This document shows positions 9,991 to 18,145 of a stretch of 58,976 nucleotides of DNA, one piece after another; position 1 is the first letter of the stretch, and each line of letters begins with the position of its first letter. The stretch is from Actinomycetes bacterium (GTDB lineage Bacteria > Actinomycetota > Acidimicrobiia > Acidimicrobiales > RAAP-2), in the NCBI GenBank assembly GCA_021815645.1, contig JAKBAB010000002.1, forward strand, positions 1 to 58,976, read 5' to 3'. The translations under genes were made by a program, and so were the position numbers. A model generated the notes under the pieces. The model worked only from the letters and a program-made list of their open reading frames with translations. It had not been told where the DNA came from and made no database searches.

Positions 9991-10271
9991 TACCAGGCGC
10001 CACCGGCCACCGCGGGTAAAAGGGTGATCTCGTCGTCGGGCCTAATTGCGGCCTCGACCCCACCGAGATAGCGAACGTCGTCGTCGTTCACGTAGACGTT
10101 CAGAAATCGGTGGAGCGACCCGTCATCATTAAGGAGCTGGCCCTTAATAGCGGGGTACACGTTCGTCAGTTGTTGCAGAACCTCACCAACGGTGGCCCCG
10201 TCCACGGCAATCTCACTCTTGCCCCCCACCGCCGAACGCAAGACCGTGGGTACTCGCAGCACTGCCGACAT
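9990..10271 (-). CDS. cysO: MoaD/ThiS-like sulfur carrier protein CysO with C-terminal GG-AW
   Basis: MSAVLRVPTVLRSAVGGKSEIAVDGATV...LHRFLNVYVNDDDVRYLGGVEAAIRPDDEITLLPAVAGGAW*; between mec and cysM. Confidence 0.92.
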   Translation of the reverse strand: MSAVLRVPTVLRSAVGGKSEIAVDGATVGEVLQQLTNVYPAIKGQLLNDDGSLHRFLNVYVNDDDVRYLGGVEAAIRPDDEITLLPAVAGGAW

Positions 10272-10364
10272 TTCGCCTCCTCTTGTGAAAGTGGGTGATT
10301 CCTGACCTACTGAGTCAACTTTACCCGTTGCCACGGCGTCCGTGTCGCCCCCATAAGGACGCTT

Positions 10365-10766
10365 TCAGGGCGCCACCTGCACAACCTCTTCGTTAACCTG
10401 GCCGTCGATCACTCGGAAACTACGTAGGGACGCCGGCACGTCGCGTAGCGAAACGATGACGTAACGCCAGTTCGGGTCGGGCGCCTGTGCGACGTCGGTA
10501 GGACTCGGGTAAGCCTCGGTGTGAGTGTGGGAGTGAAAAACCCCCACCACGGTCGCGCCCTCGCGTTCGACGCGGCGAAAAGTCTGCAGCAGTACCTTCG
10601 GATCAATTTCGTAGAGCTTGGCGGAGTCAGCGACGTTCTCACTCACCACTACTTCGGCGACCACGCCGTCGGATGCCCCGACGAGCAGACCACAACCCTC
10701 ATTGGGTAGAGCGCGAATGCAGGCGGCGACAATTGCGTCGCGATCTCGAGTCGTAAGAGCCAGCAC
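10365..10766 (-). CDS. mec: Mec-like JAMM/MPN metalloprotease (CysO-cysteine peptidase)
   Basis: JAMM motif GVFHSHTHTEAYPSPTDV plus N-terminal ALPNEGCGLLVG. Confidence 0.9.
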   Translation of the reverse strand: MLALTTRDRDAIVAACIRALPNEGCGLLVGASDGVVAEVVVSENVADSAKLYEIDPKVLLQTFRRVEREGATVVGVFHSHTHTEAYPSPTDVAQAPDPNWRYVIVSLRDVPASLRSFRVIDGQVNEEVVQVAP

Positions 10767-10819
10767 GACGCTACCCTAGGGCGTTGGGTCACCACCGCAT
10801 TCGTCACTACGCTGGACGA

Positions 10820-11341
10820 GTGGCCCGAGCGAAGCAGATTCAGGCACGTCGCGTCGCCGAGCGAGAGTCCCGAAACAACAACGACCGCGTGGTCGCCACG
10901 AATCGCCGCGCGAGATACGACTACGAGATTTTGGACACTCTCGAGTGCGGACTCGTCCTTACGGGATCGGAAGTTAAATCGCTCCGTGAGGGTACCGCGC
11001 AAATCGCCGAAAGTTACGTTCGCGTCGACGGAGAAGAACTTTGGCTCTACCAGGCGCACGTCCCCCCGTGGAGTTACGCCGTCGGATTCGGCAGTCACGA
11101 TCCCGAACGGAAGAGGAAGTTACTCCTGCACCATCGCGAACTGATTCAGTGGCAGAACCGAGCCGCGACACAGGCCCTGACGATTGTTCCCCTCAAGCTC
11201 TACTTCAAAGATGGCCGAGCGAAGGTTGAGATAGCCCTCGCGAGGGGTCGCAAGCAGTACGACCGGCGCCAGGCGATCGCCAAGCGCGACGCGGCTCGCG
11301 AGATAGCGCGCGCTACCCGTCAGGCCGAGAAACTCGGGTAA
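10820..11341 (+). CDS. smpB: SsrA-binding protein SmpB
   Basis: VVATNRRARYDYEILDTLECGLVLTGSEVKSLREG...LLLHHRELIQW; GTG start. Confidence 0.95.
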   Translation: MARAKQIQARRVAERESRNNNDRVVATNRRARYDYEILDTLECGLVLTGSEVKSLREGTAQIAESYVRVDGEELWLYQAHVPPWSYAVGFGSHDPERKRKLLLHHRELIQWQNRAATQALTIVPLKLYFKDGRAKVEIALARGRKQYDRRQAIAKRDAAREIARATRQAEKLG

Positions 11342-11411
11342 GACACGAGGGGCGACCGGGAGAGTTGGCCAGTACACTGTTGGTGCGCCCAAATTGGGCG
11401 AGACGTTCCTA

Positions 11412-11761
11412 GGGGGTGATTGGTCTCGACGTCAGTCGTCGAAGTGAGAGAAGCGAGCCGTGGTCTCCGGAACCACGTTAAAGAGCCGGAACCAAAAAAT
11501 AAACGCCAAGCCTCAGCTTGCGTTTGCTGCTTAGGTAGCAACATCCGCCTAGACCTAGTCCTACGGTTTAGTAAACGGGTGTCATAGAGTAGGACTCACC
11601 CTCGTCGTTCGTTAGTGGCGTCGCGGGGACACTTCCGCTAAATACGGTCCACGGACGGCGCTAGTAACGTCCCGGCACCCGACAACCTTCATCTAGCTGC
11701 GCTCGGAGAATGTTCACCAAGAAACTGACGGACCTGGGTTCGATTCCCAGCACCTCCACCA
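11412..11761 (+). ncRNA. ssrA: tmRNA
   Basis: 5' GGGGGTGATTGGTCTCGACG and 3' GGACCTGGGTTCGATTCCCAGCACCTCCACCA pair as acceptor and T arm; tag frame ends NQKINAKPQLAFAA*; directly downstream of smpB. Confidence 0.95.
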
Positions 11762-13436
11762 TGTGTGACCCCGTACGAACCGGGGTCCATTCGAGCGCCG
11801 ATTCCCGGCGTACCAACGGATCTCGGTAGCCCTCCTCCGAGGACTCTACGTCGCGTTGTCTGCGCCTGGCGTGCGTCGCCGCACGGCGGGTCCGCCCGCC
11901 CGGCAGTACCTGGCCGGGACCGCTCGAATTGACCGTTGGCACGCGCAGCACGACGTCGACGTTGCGTCCCTTGCTCACCGTCACCGACTCCACGAGCGCC
12001 CCGAGGATGCGCTTCTTCTCGTGGTACCCGTCCTTCGTCGACAGCGCCTGGGTCACCTGGTCGAGCGCCGCCGAGAGGTCCACCAGTGTGCCCCCACCGG
12101 CCTGCAGCTCGGCTGCGGCCTCGATTAGCCGCGCGAGCTCGGCCCGCTGCGCCGTCAGCCGGGTCTCTATAGCCTCGACCCGCTTTTGCATCGACACCGC
12201 GTCGAGCGGCCCCTCTTCGAAGGCTTCGAAGTAGCGCTCGAGGGCGGCCTGCGACGTGGCGATGGCCGCGCGCACGCTGTTCGCCTGCTCGTCCAGTTCC
12301 GCCGCCTGGTGCGGTGTCTCGGCCGTCGCCATCGATACCGCCAACTCGAAGAGGTCCGTGTCCTGGTAGGCGTTAAGGACCGCCTGGGTGACCATGTCCT
12401 CGAGCTCATCGGCCGCCACGCGCTCGTTGCGACAGCGTTCGGACTCGGCGCGCTTGGTCTGGAGGTTGAACGTGTAGTACCGGTACGAGCCACCCTGTCC
12501 GTGGGCCCCGGTGCCGACCATGCTCCCGCCGCACTCGCCGCACCGCGTGACCCCGGTGAGGATGTAGTCGGTCAAGCCCATCGCGGGCCGCGTGGCCCGT
12601 TCGCGGCGGTTGCGGGTCGAGCGAATAGCCGCGACCGCGGCCATCTCGTCGGTACTCACGATGGCCTCGTGGAGTCCCGGGTACCGCTCGTCGCCGTGTG
12701 CGATGAGTCCGGCGTAGACGGCCCCCTCCAGGAGGCGCAGGACGGCTTCCGGGTACCACTTCTTGCCACCGCGTTGGGTGACGCCGGCGCGGTTCAGTTC
12801 CTCGGCGATGGTCTTGGCGCCCTTGCCCGTCTGGTACGCGGAGAAGACCCGCCGCACCACTGCCGCCTCCTCGGGCTGCACGGTGAGTGACTTGTCCTCT
12901 TTGTTGTTGAGGTAGCCGTACGGTGCGCGCCCGCCCAGCCACTCGCCCTTCATCGCCTTCGTCTCAAAGGCCTCGAGGATGCGGTCGATGAGGATGCTGT
13001 GTTCGAACTCGGCGAAGGAGGCCAGCATCTGGGCCATCAACTTGCCCGCGGGCGTCATCGTCTCGAAGGGCTCGGTGGCCGAGCGCACCGCCACGTTCGC
13101 CGCCTCCAGACGATTCGTGATGTCCATGAAGCCGTAGACCGACCGCGCCAGTCGGTCGAGTCGGTAGAAGAGCACGACGTCGAACGCGCCGGTGGCGGCG
13201 TCGTCGAGCATGGTCTCGAGGCCCGGTCGGTGGTTGTTGGTGCCCGTCTGTTGGTCGGCGTAGTCGCACGTGAACACGAGTTCTGGGTGCACTGCGATGT
13301 ACTCCTTCAGGCTCCGCTCTTGGGCCTCCAAAGAGTGGGGCTGGTTGACCTCGTTGGTCGAGATTCGCCGGTACGTCGCGACGCGAAGAACTCGCCCCTC
13401 TTCTCGCGCGAGTCGTCGCCTGCTGCTCGTAGACAT
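11661..13436 (-). CDS. Large serine recombinase/integrase; ORF C-terminus reads antisense through the ssrA 3' end
   Basis: VLRVATYRRISTNEVNQPHSLEAQ...VLFYRLDRLARSVYGF...recombinase domain; zinc ribbon TRCGECGGSMVGTG; coiled-coil C-terminus. Confidence 0.88.
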   Translation of the reverse strand: MSTSSRRRLAREEGRVLRVATYRRISTNEVNQPHSLEAQERSLKEYIAVHPELVFTCDYADQQTGTNNHRPGLETMLDDAATGAFDVVLFYRLDRLARSVYGFMDITNRLEAANVAVRSATEPFETMTPAGKLMAQMLASFAEFEHSILIDRILEAFETKAMKGEWLGGRAPYGYLNNKEDKSLTVQPEEAAVVRRVFSAYQTGKGAKTIAEELNRAGVTQRGGKKWYPEAVLRLLEGAVYAGLIAHGDERYPGLHEAIVSTDEMAAVAAIRSTRNRRERATRPAMGLTDYILTGVTRCGECGGSMVGTGAHGQGGSYRYYTFNLQTKRAESERCRNERVAADELEDMVTQAVLNAYQDTDLFELAVSMATAETPHQAAELDEQANSVRAAIATSQAALERYFEAFEEGPLDAVSMQKRVEAIETRLTAQRAELARLIEAAAELQAGGGTLVDLSAALDQVTQALSTKDGYHEKKRILGALVESVTVSKGRNVDVVLRVPTVNSSGPGQVLPGGRTRRAATHARRRQRDVESSEEGYRDPLVRRESALEWTPVRTGSHMVEVLGIEPRSVSFLVNILRAQLDEGCRVPGRY

Positions 13437-14043
13437 CGGGCCTCCTTTCGCCAGGGTGTCGTGCCCTGGAAACGTTCTAGCCAATTCCCCTGACATCGTC
13501 GCCCGCGCCGCCATGATGGTCAGCGGCGAGTGAGTGAACCAGGAGTTCTCCCAACGCCCGCGCGGCCTCGTTGAGACTCGCGGCGTCGGTCTTCGAGAAG
13601 GCTACCGAACGAAGGTGCGGACGAGACGACGAGCGTCGAATCACTCGCGTCGCCTGTTTTGGCGCGAGGGTGGCCCGGTCTCTCGCCGGAGTAGCCCCGA
13701 TGGGGGCCGACCGGCCGGGTCGCTCCACTGGGGAGCGGCCACTCTGGAGGACTACTCCCGAGTGTCGGGTCATGCCGATCACGGTGACCGCTATTCGGCT
13801 GGGACCACATGCCGGGGCCCTTTTTCAACGCGGTTCGAAGATTGTGTCAGTGCCGGCTCTCGATCTCCCTACCGGGGCACCCCCACAGTCAGCAGTGTGA
13901 CCGGGTAACGTACTACCTGATCAACGCCATACCACCGTCTCGAACGCTCGACCTCGTGGCGCCTCGGTAGATCTACGCCTTCGAGGTAGGTCCCCGCCGA
14001 GTGCCACCCCGCCTGGTCACCACAGGGCGCGACTCGCCGCCCA

Positions 14044-14226
14044 ATGGGGTTCACCACGCTCGAACTCATCGTCGCGGTCGTCATCCTCGCGGTGCTCGCC
14101 ACCATCGCCATTCCCACCTATGAGCACAGCACCTCCAACGCGACCCTGGCCAAGGAGGCGACTGCGCATCGAGGGAAGCCTCGCGTCGATCGTGGCCAGA
14201 CTCTCACAAATGTGGCTCAGCATTGA
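14044..14226 (+). pseudogene. Truncated type IV prepilin-like fragment
   Basis: MGFTTLELIVAVVILAVLATIAIPTYEHSTSNATLAKEATA: prepilin N-methylation motif and hydrophobic helix, then early termination. Confidence 0.6.
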
Positions 14227-14257
14227 GGGTGCAGGTCAGTATTTGGGGTGCAGGTCA
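14227..14257 (+). repeat. Two 12-bp direct repeats GGGTGCAGGTCA (possible IS terminal remnant)
   Basis: Exact copies at 14227-14238 and 14246-14257. Confidence 0.6.
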
Positions 14258-14340
14258 AATGGATCAGTTCACGGGGATCAGGCCAATGATCTGAAATTGC
14301 GATCTGGGACTATGTTCCCGAAGAGTAAACAGACTGCTTG

Positions 14341-15450
14341 CTACGAGCGATTGTGCTGGATGATCCGCACGGTCCCGAAAACACAAAGCGACGCGATGGC
14401 CAGCAGGACGAGTCCAACCATTGCCTGGAGAATCCAGAAATGGTCAGCCGGCTGATACGAAACCCAGTACGTGTAGTGGTGCAACGCCATCCACCGTTTC
14501 GCGACGTTGAGATCGCTTGATCCTCCTGTGGATTCGAGCAAGCTGTCTACGTGAAGACCGACTCTCTTTGCTGCCTTGATACCTAGCAAGTGTCCGCCGC
14601 GACCCGTGTACCACGCACGCGAAAGCCAGCTTCCTGCAGGGCCTTGGCCGTGCGATGCGACGACGCCTAGCGGCCCGGAGTTCATGCCGTTCAGGAAGAT
14701 TCGCGACGATGCAACGGCCCCGAAGTCGAAGATCCGAGTGAGGTAAACGCCAACTGCGAGAAGGACTCCGCCTACGATGACCATGGTGGCTGCAATCGCG
14801 GCAACTGTGCGCTTGACGACGACCCCAATTAACGTTCCGACCGCCAGCGCGAAAAGTGTCCATACTGGCATCATCCACCACGTCGTCGTGAACAACTCAG
14901 ACCGCCAGTGGCTCCCGACAGCGATATTGATCACTGCGTAGGGGTGTATGTACCAGCCGCCGAGCAAGAATCCGAGCACGACAGCTACGGGCGTCACGAA
15001 CAACGTCAACATCGCAAGCGTCACGAGAACCAAGCGAGTGCGGCCGACCCCCTGCGTCCAGGCAAAGCGATACGTACCAGATTCCATCTCTCGCGCGACC
15101 AATGGCGCACCGACGAAGGCGCCGATCGCCAAGGGAAATAGACGAAGCGCGGTGACGAGCGGCGTGAAACTCGGTATGTCGGCATATTGGTTTGCAGTGT
15201 TTGCGCACACACTGAGATCTGTAGGATGAGCGAGCGTGCAGCCCGCCGCGAGGTAACTCGCGTAACTCGCGCTCACGGCGTCACGGCCGGCGACGATGGC
15301 GATGACGAGGGTAACAAACGCTACGAAAGTGCTAATTAGCGCTGCGCGATGCTGGATCAGAGCAACGCGCAACAGCCGAAGCCACGAGACGCGTTGTCCG
15401 GAGCGGCTGTGGTCGCGCAGCTCAACCGACGAAGAAGCGACTGTCGTCAC
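14341..15450 (-). CDS. ABC-2 type transporter permease
   Basis: Hydrophobic multi-TM protein; VGAPLVAREMESGTYRFAWTQGVGRTRLVL; next to ABC ATPase and GntR. Confidence 0.82.
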   Translation of the reverse strand: MTTVASSSVELRDHSRSGQRVSWLRLLRVALIQHRAALISTFVAFVTLVIAIVAGRDAVSASYASYLAAGCTLAHPTDLSVCANTANQYADIPSFTPLVTALRLFPLAIGAFVGAPLVAREMESGTYRFAWTQGVGRTRLVLVTLAMLTLFVTPVAVVLGFLLGGWYIHPYAVINIAVGSHWRSELFTTTWWMMPVWTLFALAVGTLIGVVVKRTVAAIAATMVIVGGVLLAVGVYLTRIFDFGAVASSRIFLNGMNSGPLGVVASHGQGPAGSWLSRAWYTGRGGHLLGIKAAKRVGLHVDSLLESTGGSSDLNVAKRWMALHHYTYWVSYQPADHFWILQAMVGLVLLAIASLCVFGTVRIIQHNRS

Positions 15451-15454
15451 CGCG

Positions 15455-16360
15455 TCACCTCCCCGCACGATTCGCTGAAACCGCAAGCGGGCCAGTCATC
15501 GCTGTTGCGGATGGTTCACGCAAGTAAGCGAGCACGAGTTCATCGAGCGAGATGTTCTCGGCCACCCAGTCCTTCGGGAACTCCACCGGCGCATCGATTC
15601 GTGCGACGAACTGAGTCTGTCGCCCGGCGTGTTGCGACTGGACAATAGCGAACAACTCGGCGACGCTCTCCGCGTCGTCAGTTGGCCCGCTCAACACCAC
15701 GTGCTTGGACAGAAGGTCGTCAACCTGTCCCGCCATCTGGACTCGACCGTGACTCATCAAGATGAGGTAGTCGGCTACTCGTTCCAACTCGGATACGACA
15801 TGCGAAGAGAAAATCACTGAAAGACCCTCTTCGGCCACGGCGGACATCACGACGGCCATTACTTCATGGCGTGCTAGCGGATCGAGCCGTGCGAGCGGCT
15901 CATCGAGCACAAGCAGGTCGGGCCGTCGAGCGAGCGCCAGTGCGAGGGCGAGCTGAGCCTGTTGGCCGCCGGAGAGCCTGCCGATTCGACGATCGAGCGG
16001 GATGTCGAGAGCCACCAGGCGTGCTTCAGCGAGGTTGCGGTCGAAGTGCTGGTTCATATTGGCTGCCACGGTGAGCATGGCTCGCGCAGTGATGTGGCGA
16101 TATAACGGCGTCTCCTGTGCGACGAAGGCCACGCGTTCAAGGGAGTCGGGTGACCCGGCTCCAATCCCGCCGAGAACGGTTATCTCCCCGGTTGTTGGTG
16201 CGGTGAGTCCGACCGCACAGTGGAGCAAGGTCGTCTTACCCGCGCCGTTCGAGCCGACGAGGCCGACGATATGCCCTTCGGGTACCGCGAGGGTGCAGTC
16301 GCGGAGCGCCCAAGTGCCCCGATAGGAAACACCGAGCCCAAAGCTCTCGACGACGTTCAC
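15455..16360 (-). CDS. ABC transporter ATP-binding protein
   Basis: GLVGSNGAGKTTLLHCAVGL; LSGGQQAQLALALALARRPDLLVLDEPLARLD. Confidence 0.92.
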   Translation of the reverse strand: MNVVESFGLGVSYRGTWALRDCTLAVPEGHIVGLVGSNGAGKTTLLHCAVGLTAPTTGEITVLGGIGAGSPDSLERVAFVAQETPLYRHITARAMLTVAANMNQHFDRNLAEARLVALDIPLDRRIGRLSGGQQAQLALALALARRPDLLVLDEPLARLDPLARHEVMAVVMSAVAEEGLSVIFSSHVVSELERVADYLILMSHGRVQMAGQVDDLLSKHVVLSGPTDDAESVAELFAIVQSQHAGRQTQFVARIDAPVEFPKDWVAENISLDELVLAYLREPSATAMTGPLAVSANRAGR

Positions 16361-16860
16361 GCTGCTCCCCCTGTCGCGCCCGACTCGACGCGACGCTGGC
16401 GCGACGTCTGTCGGTACTCGTCGTGCCGTCTACGAAAATCCCCCAACGCACTCGTGAACAACGCGACGATGCCATCCTCGTCAAGGCCGGTCGCTGCAGC
16501 CTCGCGCAGCCATCCCGTGACGAGACTGCGACGAAGCTTCGTTAGTTCGCTGAGCCCCACCGTTTCCGGTGCCGCCTCCACGAAGGTGCCGAGACCCGGA
16601 CGCGCCCCGATGAGGCCTTTCTGCTCGAGATCCCGATACGCCTTGAGCACCGTGTTGGGGTTGATGGACAGGGATGTGACGACATCTCTAATTCGCGGGA
16701 GTTGGTCACCCCGGCGTAGGTAGCCGAGCAGGATTGCGCTCTCTACTTGTTGGACGAGTTGGAGATAGGTGGGAACGCCCGAGCGCGGGTCCAACCGAAA
16801 AACGATAGAGGAACCGGATTCCGTCACATCGGACGAGTTGTTGGCTTTATCTATCATCAT
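16357..16860 (-). CDS. GntR family transcriptional regulator (YtrA-like)
   Basis: GVPTYLQLVQQVESAILLGYLRRGDQLPRIRDVVTSLSINPNTVLKAYRDLEQKGLIGARPGLGTFV. Confidence 0.9.
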   Translation of the reverse strand: MMIDKANNSSDVTESGSSIVFRLDPRSGVPTYLQLVQQVESAILLGYLRRGDQLPRIRDVVTSLSINPNTVLKAYRDLEQKGLIGARPGLGTFVEAAPETVGLSELTKLRRSLVTGWLREAAATGLDEDGIVALFTSALGDFRRRHDEYRQTSRQRRVESGATGGAA

Positions 16861-17072
16861 AGTTAAAGTATAGCAAAGCCGGCACAACTGCTGAGCACAA
16901 TGAGTTGGAGGTATCCACACTCCACAACTTGCTGTTGATTAGGTACTATGAACAGGACCATTGGTAAACTTTGCAAGCCCTTGCAATCTGCCACCGTAGA
17001 TGTTTCCTTGATTCCCGTGCCAGGTGTGGCGACATTGGCACTGTCATATACTGAGACACAGGAGGTGACATT

Positions 17073-17420
17073 GTGACAGTCCATAGTGACGAGTCGTACG
17101 CCGACGTAGTGAGGCAGCTCATGACGAAGGGGCGCCTGACCGTGCGCGAGGTGGCCAGCTTCACGGGTGTTCGGCCCCGCGAAGTATCTCGTTGGCTGAA
17201 GAGCGAATCGGCGCCAGGAGCGCGCAGCCGCAGGCGAGTACTTGATACACGCTACGTACTCGTGCAACTTGCAGAGGTCTACCGTCCAGAGGGAGTCGAG
17301 ATTTGGCTTCACACCCCGAACCGCGAACTTGATGGCGCGCGTCCGGCGGATCTTCTAGAGCAGGGGGCCACCACGCTGGTGCTTCGCGCCATCGACCGTC
17401 TCAAGGGAATGGACGCCTGA
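17073..17420 (+). CDS. MbcA/ParS/Xre-type antitoxin
   Basis: LTVREVASFTGVRPREVSRWLK (HTH) plus C-terminal IWLHTPNRELDGARPADLLEQG; RBS GGAGGTGA upstream. Confidence 0.82.
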   Translation: MTVHSDESYADVVRQLMTKGRLTVREVASFTGVRPREVSRWLKSESAPGARSRRRVLDTRYVLVQLAEVYRPEGVEIWLHTPNRELDGARPADLLEQGATTLVLRAIDRLKGMDA

Positions 17421-17953
17421 CGTCTGATCTATCGGAAGGGGAATTCGACCTCGTTGCCGTACGAGGCATCTTCTTTCGACACGCGGTACCGAGCGCGACA
17501 TCGTTAGTCGGTAGTAGAGCTGGCGGCCGCTGGAGTCGCGCAGGATCTGTTCCAACGCTGTACCTCGCCCGGCCGAAGGATTCGGCCATCATCGAGGCGT
17601 ACCGTCACCTGGTCGACCCCAGTACACAAGAGGGCATGACCGGAAGCATGGTTGCCCTCCGCAAGTGCATGCAGATCAGGGTTCACGCCGAGGGAATCGT
17701 TGACTTGCGACCGGCGACCGCACAGCTGTCGTTCGGCCTCTCTGCTGAAGACCTCACAAGTCCCATCGGGGACTACCAAGATTGTCAACGGGTAGGCGAA
17801 CGAATTGCCCAAGAAGGGGCACGAGGAATCATCGCGCCCGCGGCCGAAGGTGCCGGTGAAACCCTAGCGATCTTCGGCTCGATCCCCGAAGCACAGCTAG
17901 ACATCATCTCTGTAGAGGATTGGAATGGTCTACCACCAGACCCCCGTATATGA
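17417..17953 (+). CDS. RES-domain toxin (MbcT-like), probable CTG start overlapping the antitoxin stop
   Basis: Manual frame: LTSDLSEGEFDLVAVRGIFFRHAVPSATSLVGSRAGGRWSRAGSVPTLYLARPKDSAIIEAYRHLV...; first in-frame ATG only at 17636. Confidence 0.78.
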   Translation: MTSDLSEGEFDLVAVRGIFFRHAVPSATSLVGSRAGGRWSRAGSVPTLYLARPKDSAIIEAYRHLVDPSTQEGMTGSMVALRKCMQIRVHAEGIVDLRPATAQLSFGLSAEDLTSPIGDYQDCQRVGERIAQEGARGIIAPAAEGAGETLAIFGSIPEAQLDIISVEDWNGLPPDPRI

Positions 17954-18145
17954 CGACCTACTGATTCGCTCGGTAAAACCCAGCCCTCACAGAATGATTC
18001 GCACAAGAAGCCACTGATGCGCTAGTGGTCAGCCTCACAAGTGCCTTCCACCGCCCAGTGTCGGCGATGGTCCTTCTGAAGTCCGCGTATGTCGTGAAAG
18101 GGAGCGAGCCACTACAGCGAGTACTTCGCACCACCTCGGGCCTCT

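Noticed and set aside
13534-13908. Small ORFs downstream of the recombinase start (both strands)
   Set aside because: No recognisable family, mutually overlapping, Arg-rich; more likely decayed or non-coding island DNA.
17636-17953. RES toxin as called in the ORF track (ATG 17636)
   Set aside because: That start would delete the GGRW and E-containing catalytic part; the open frame extends to 17417.
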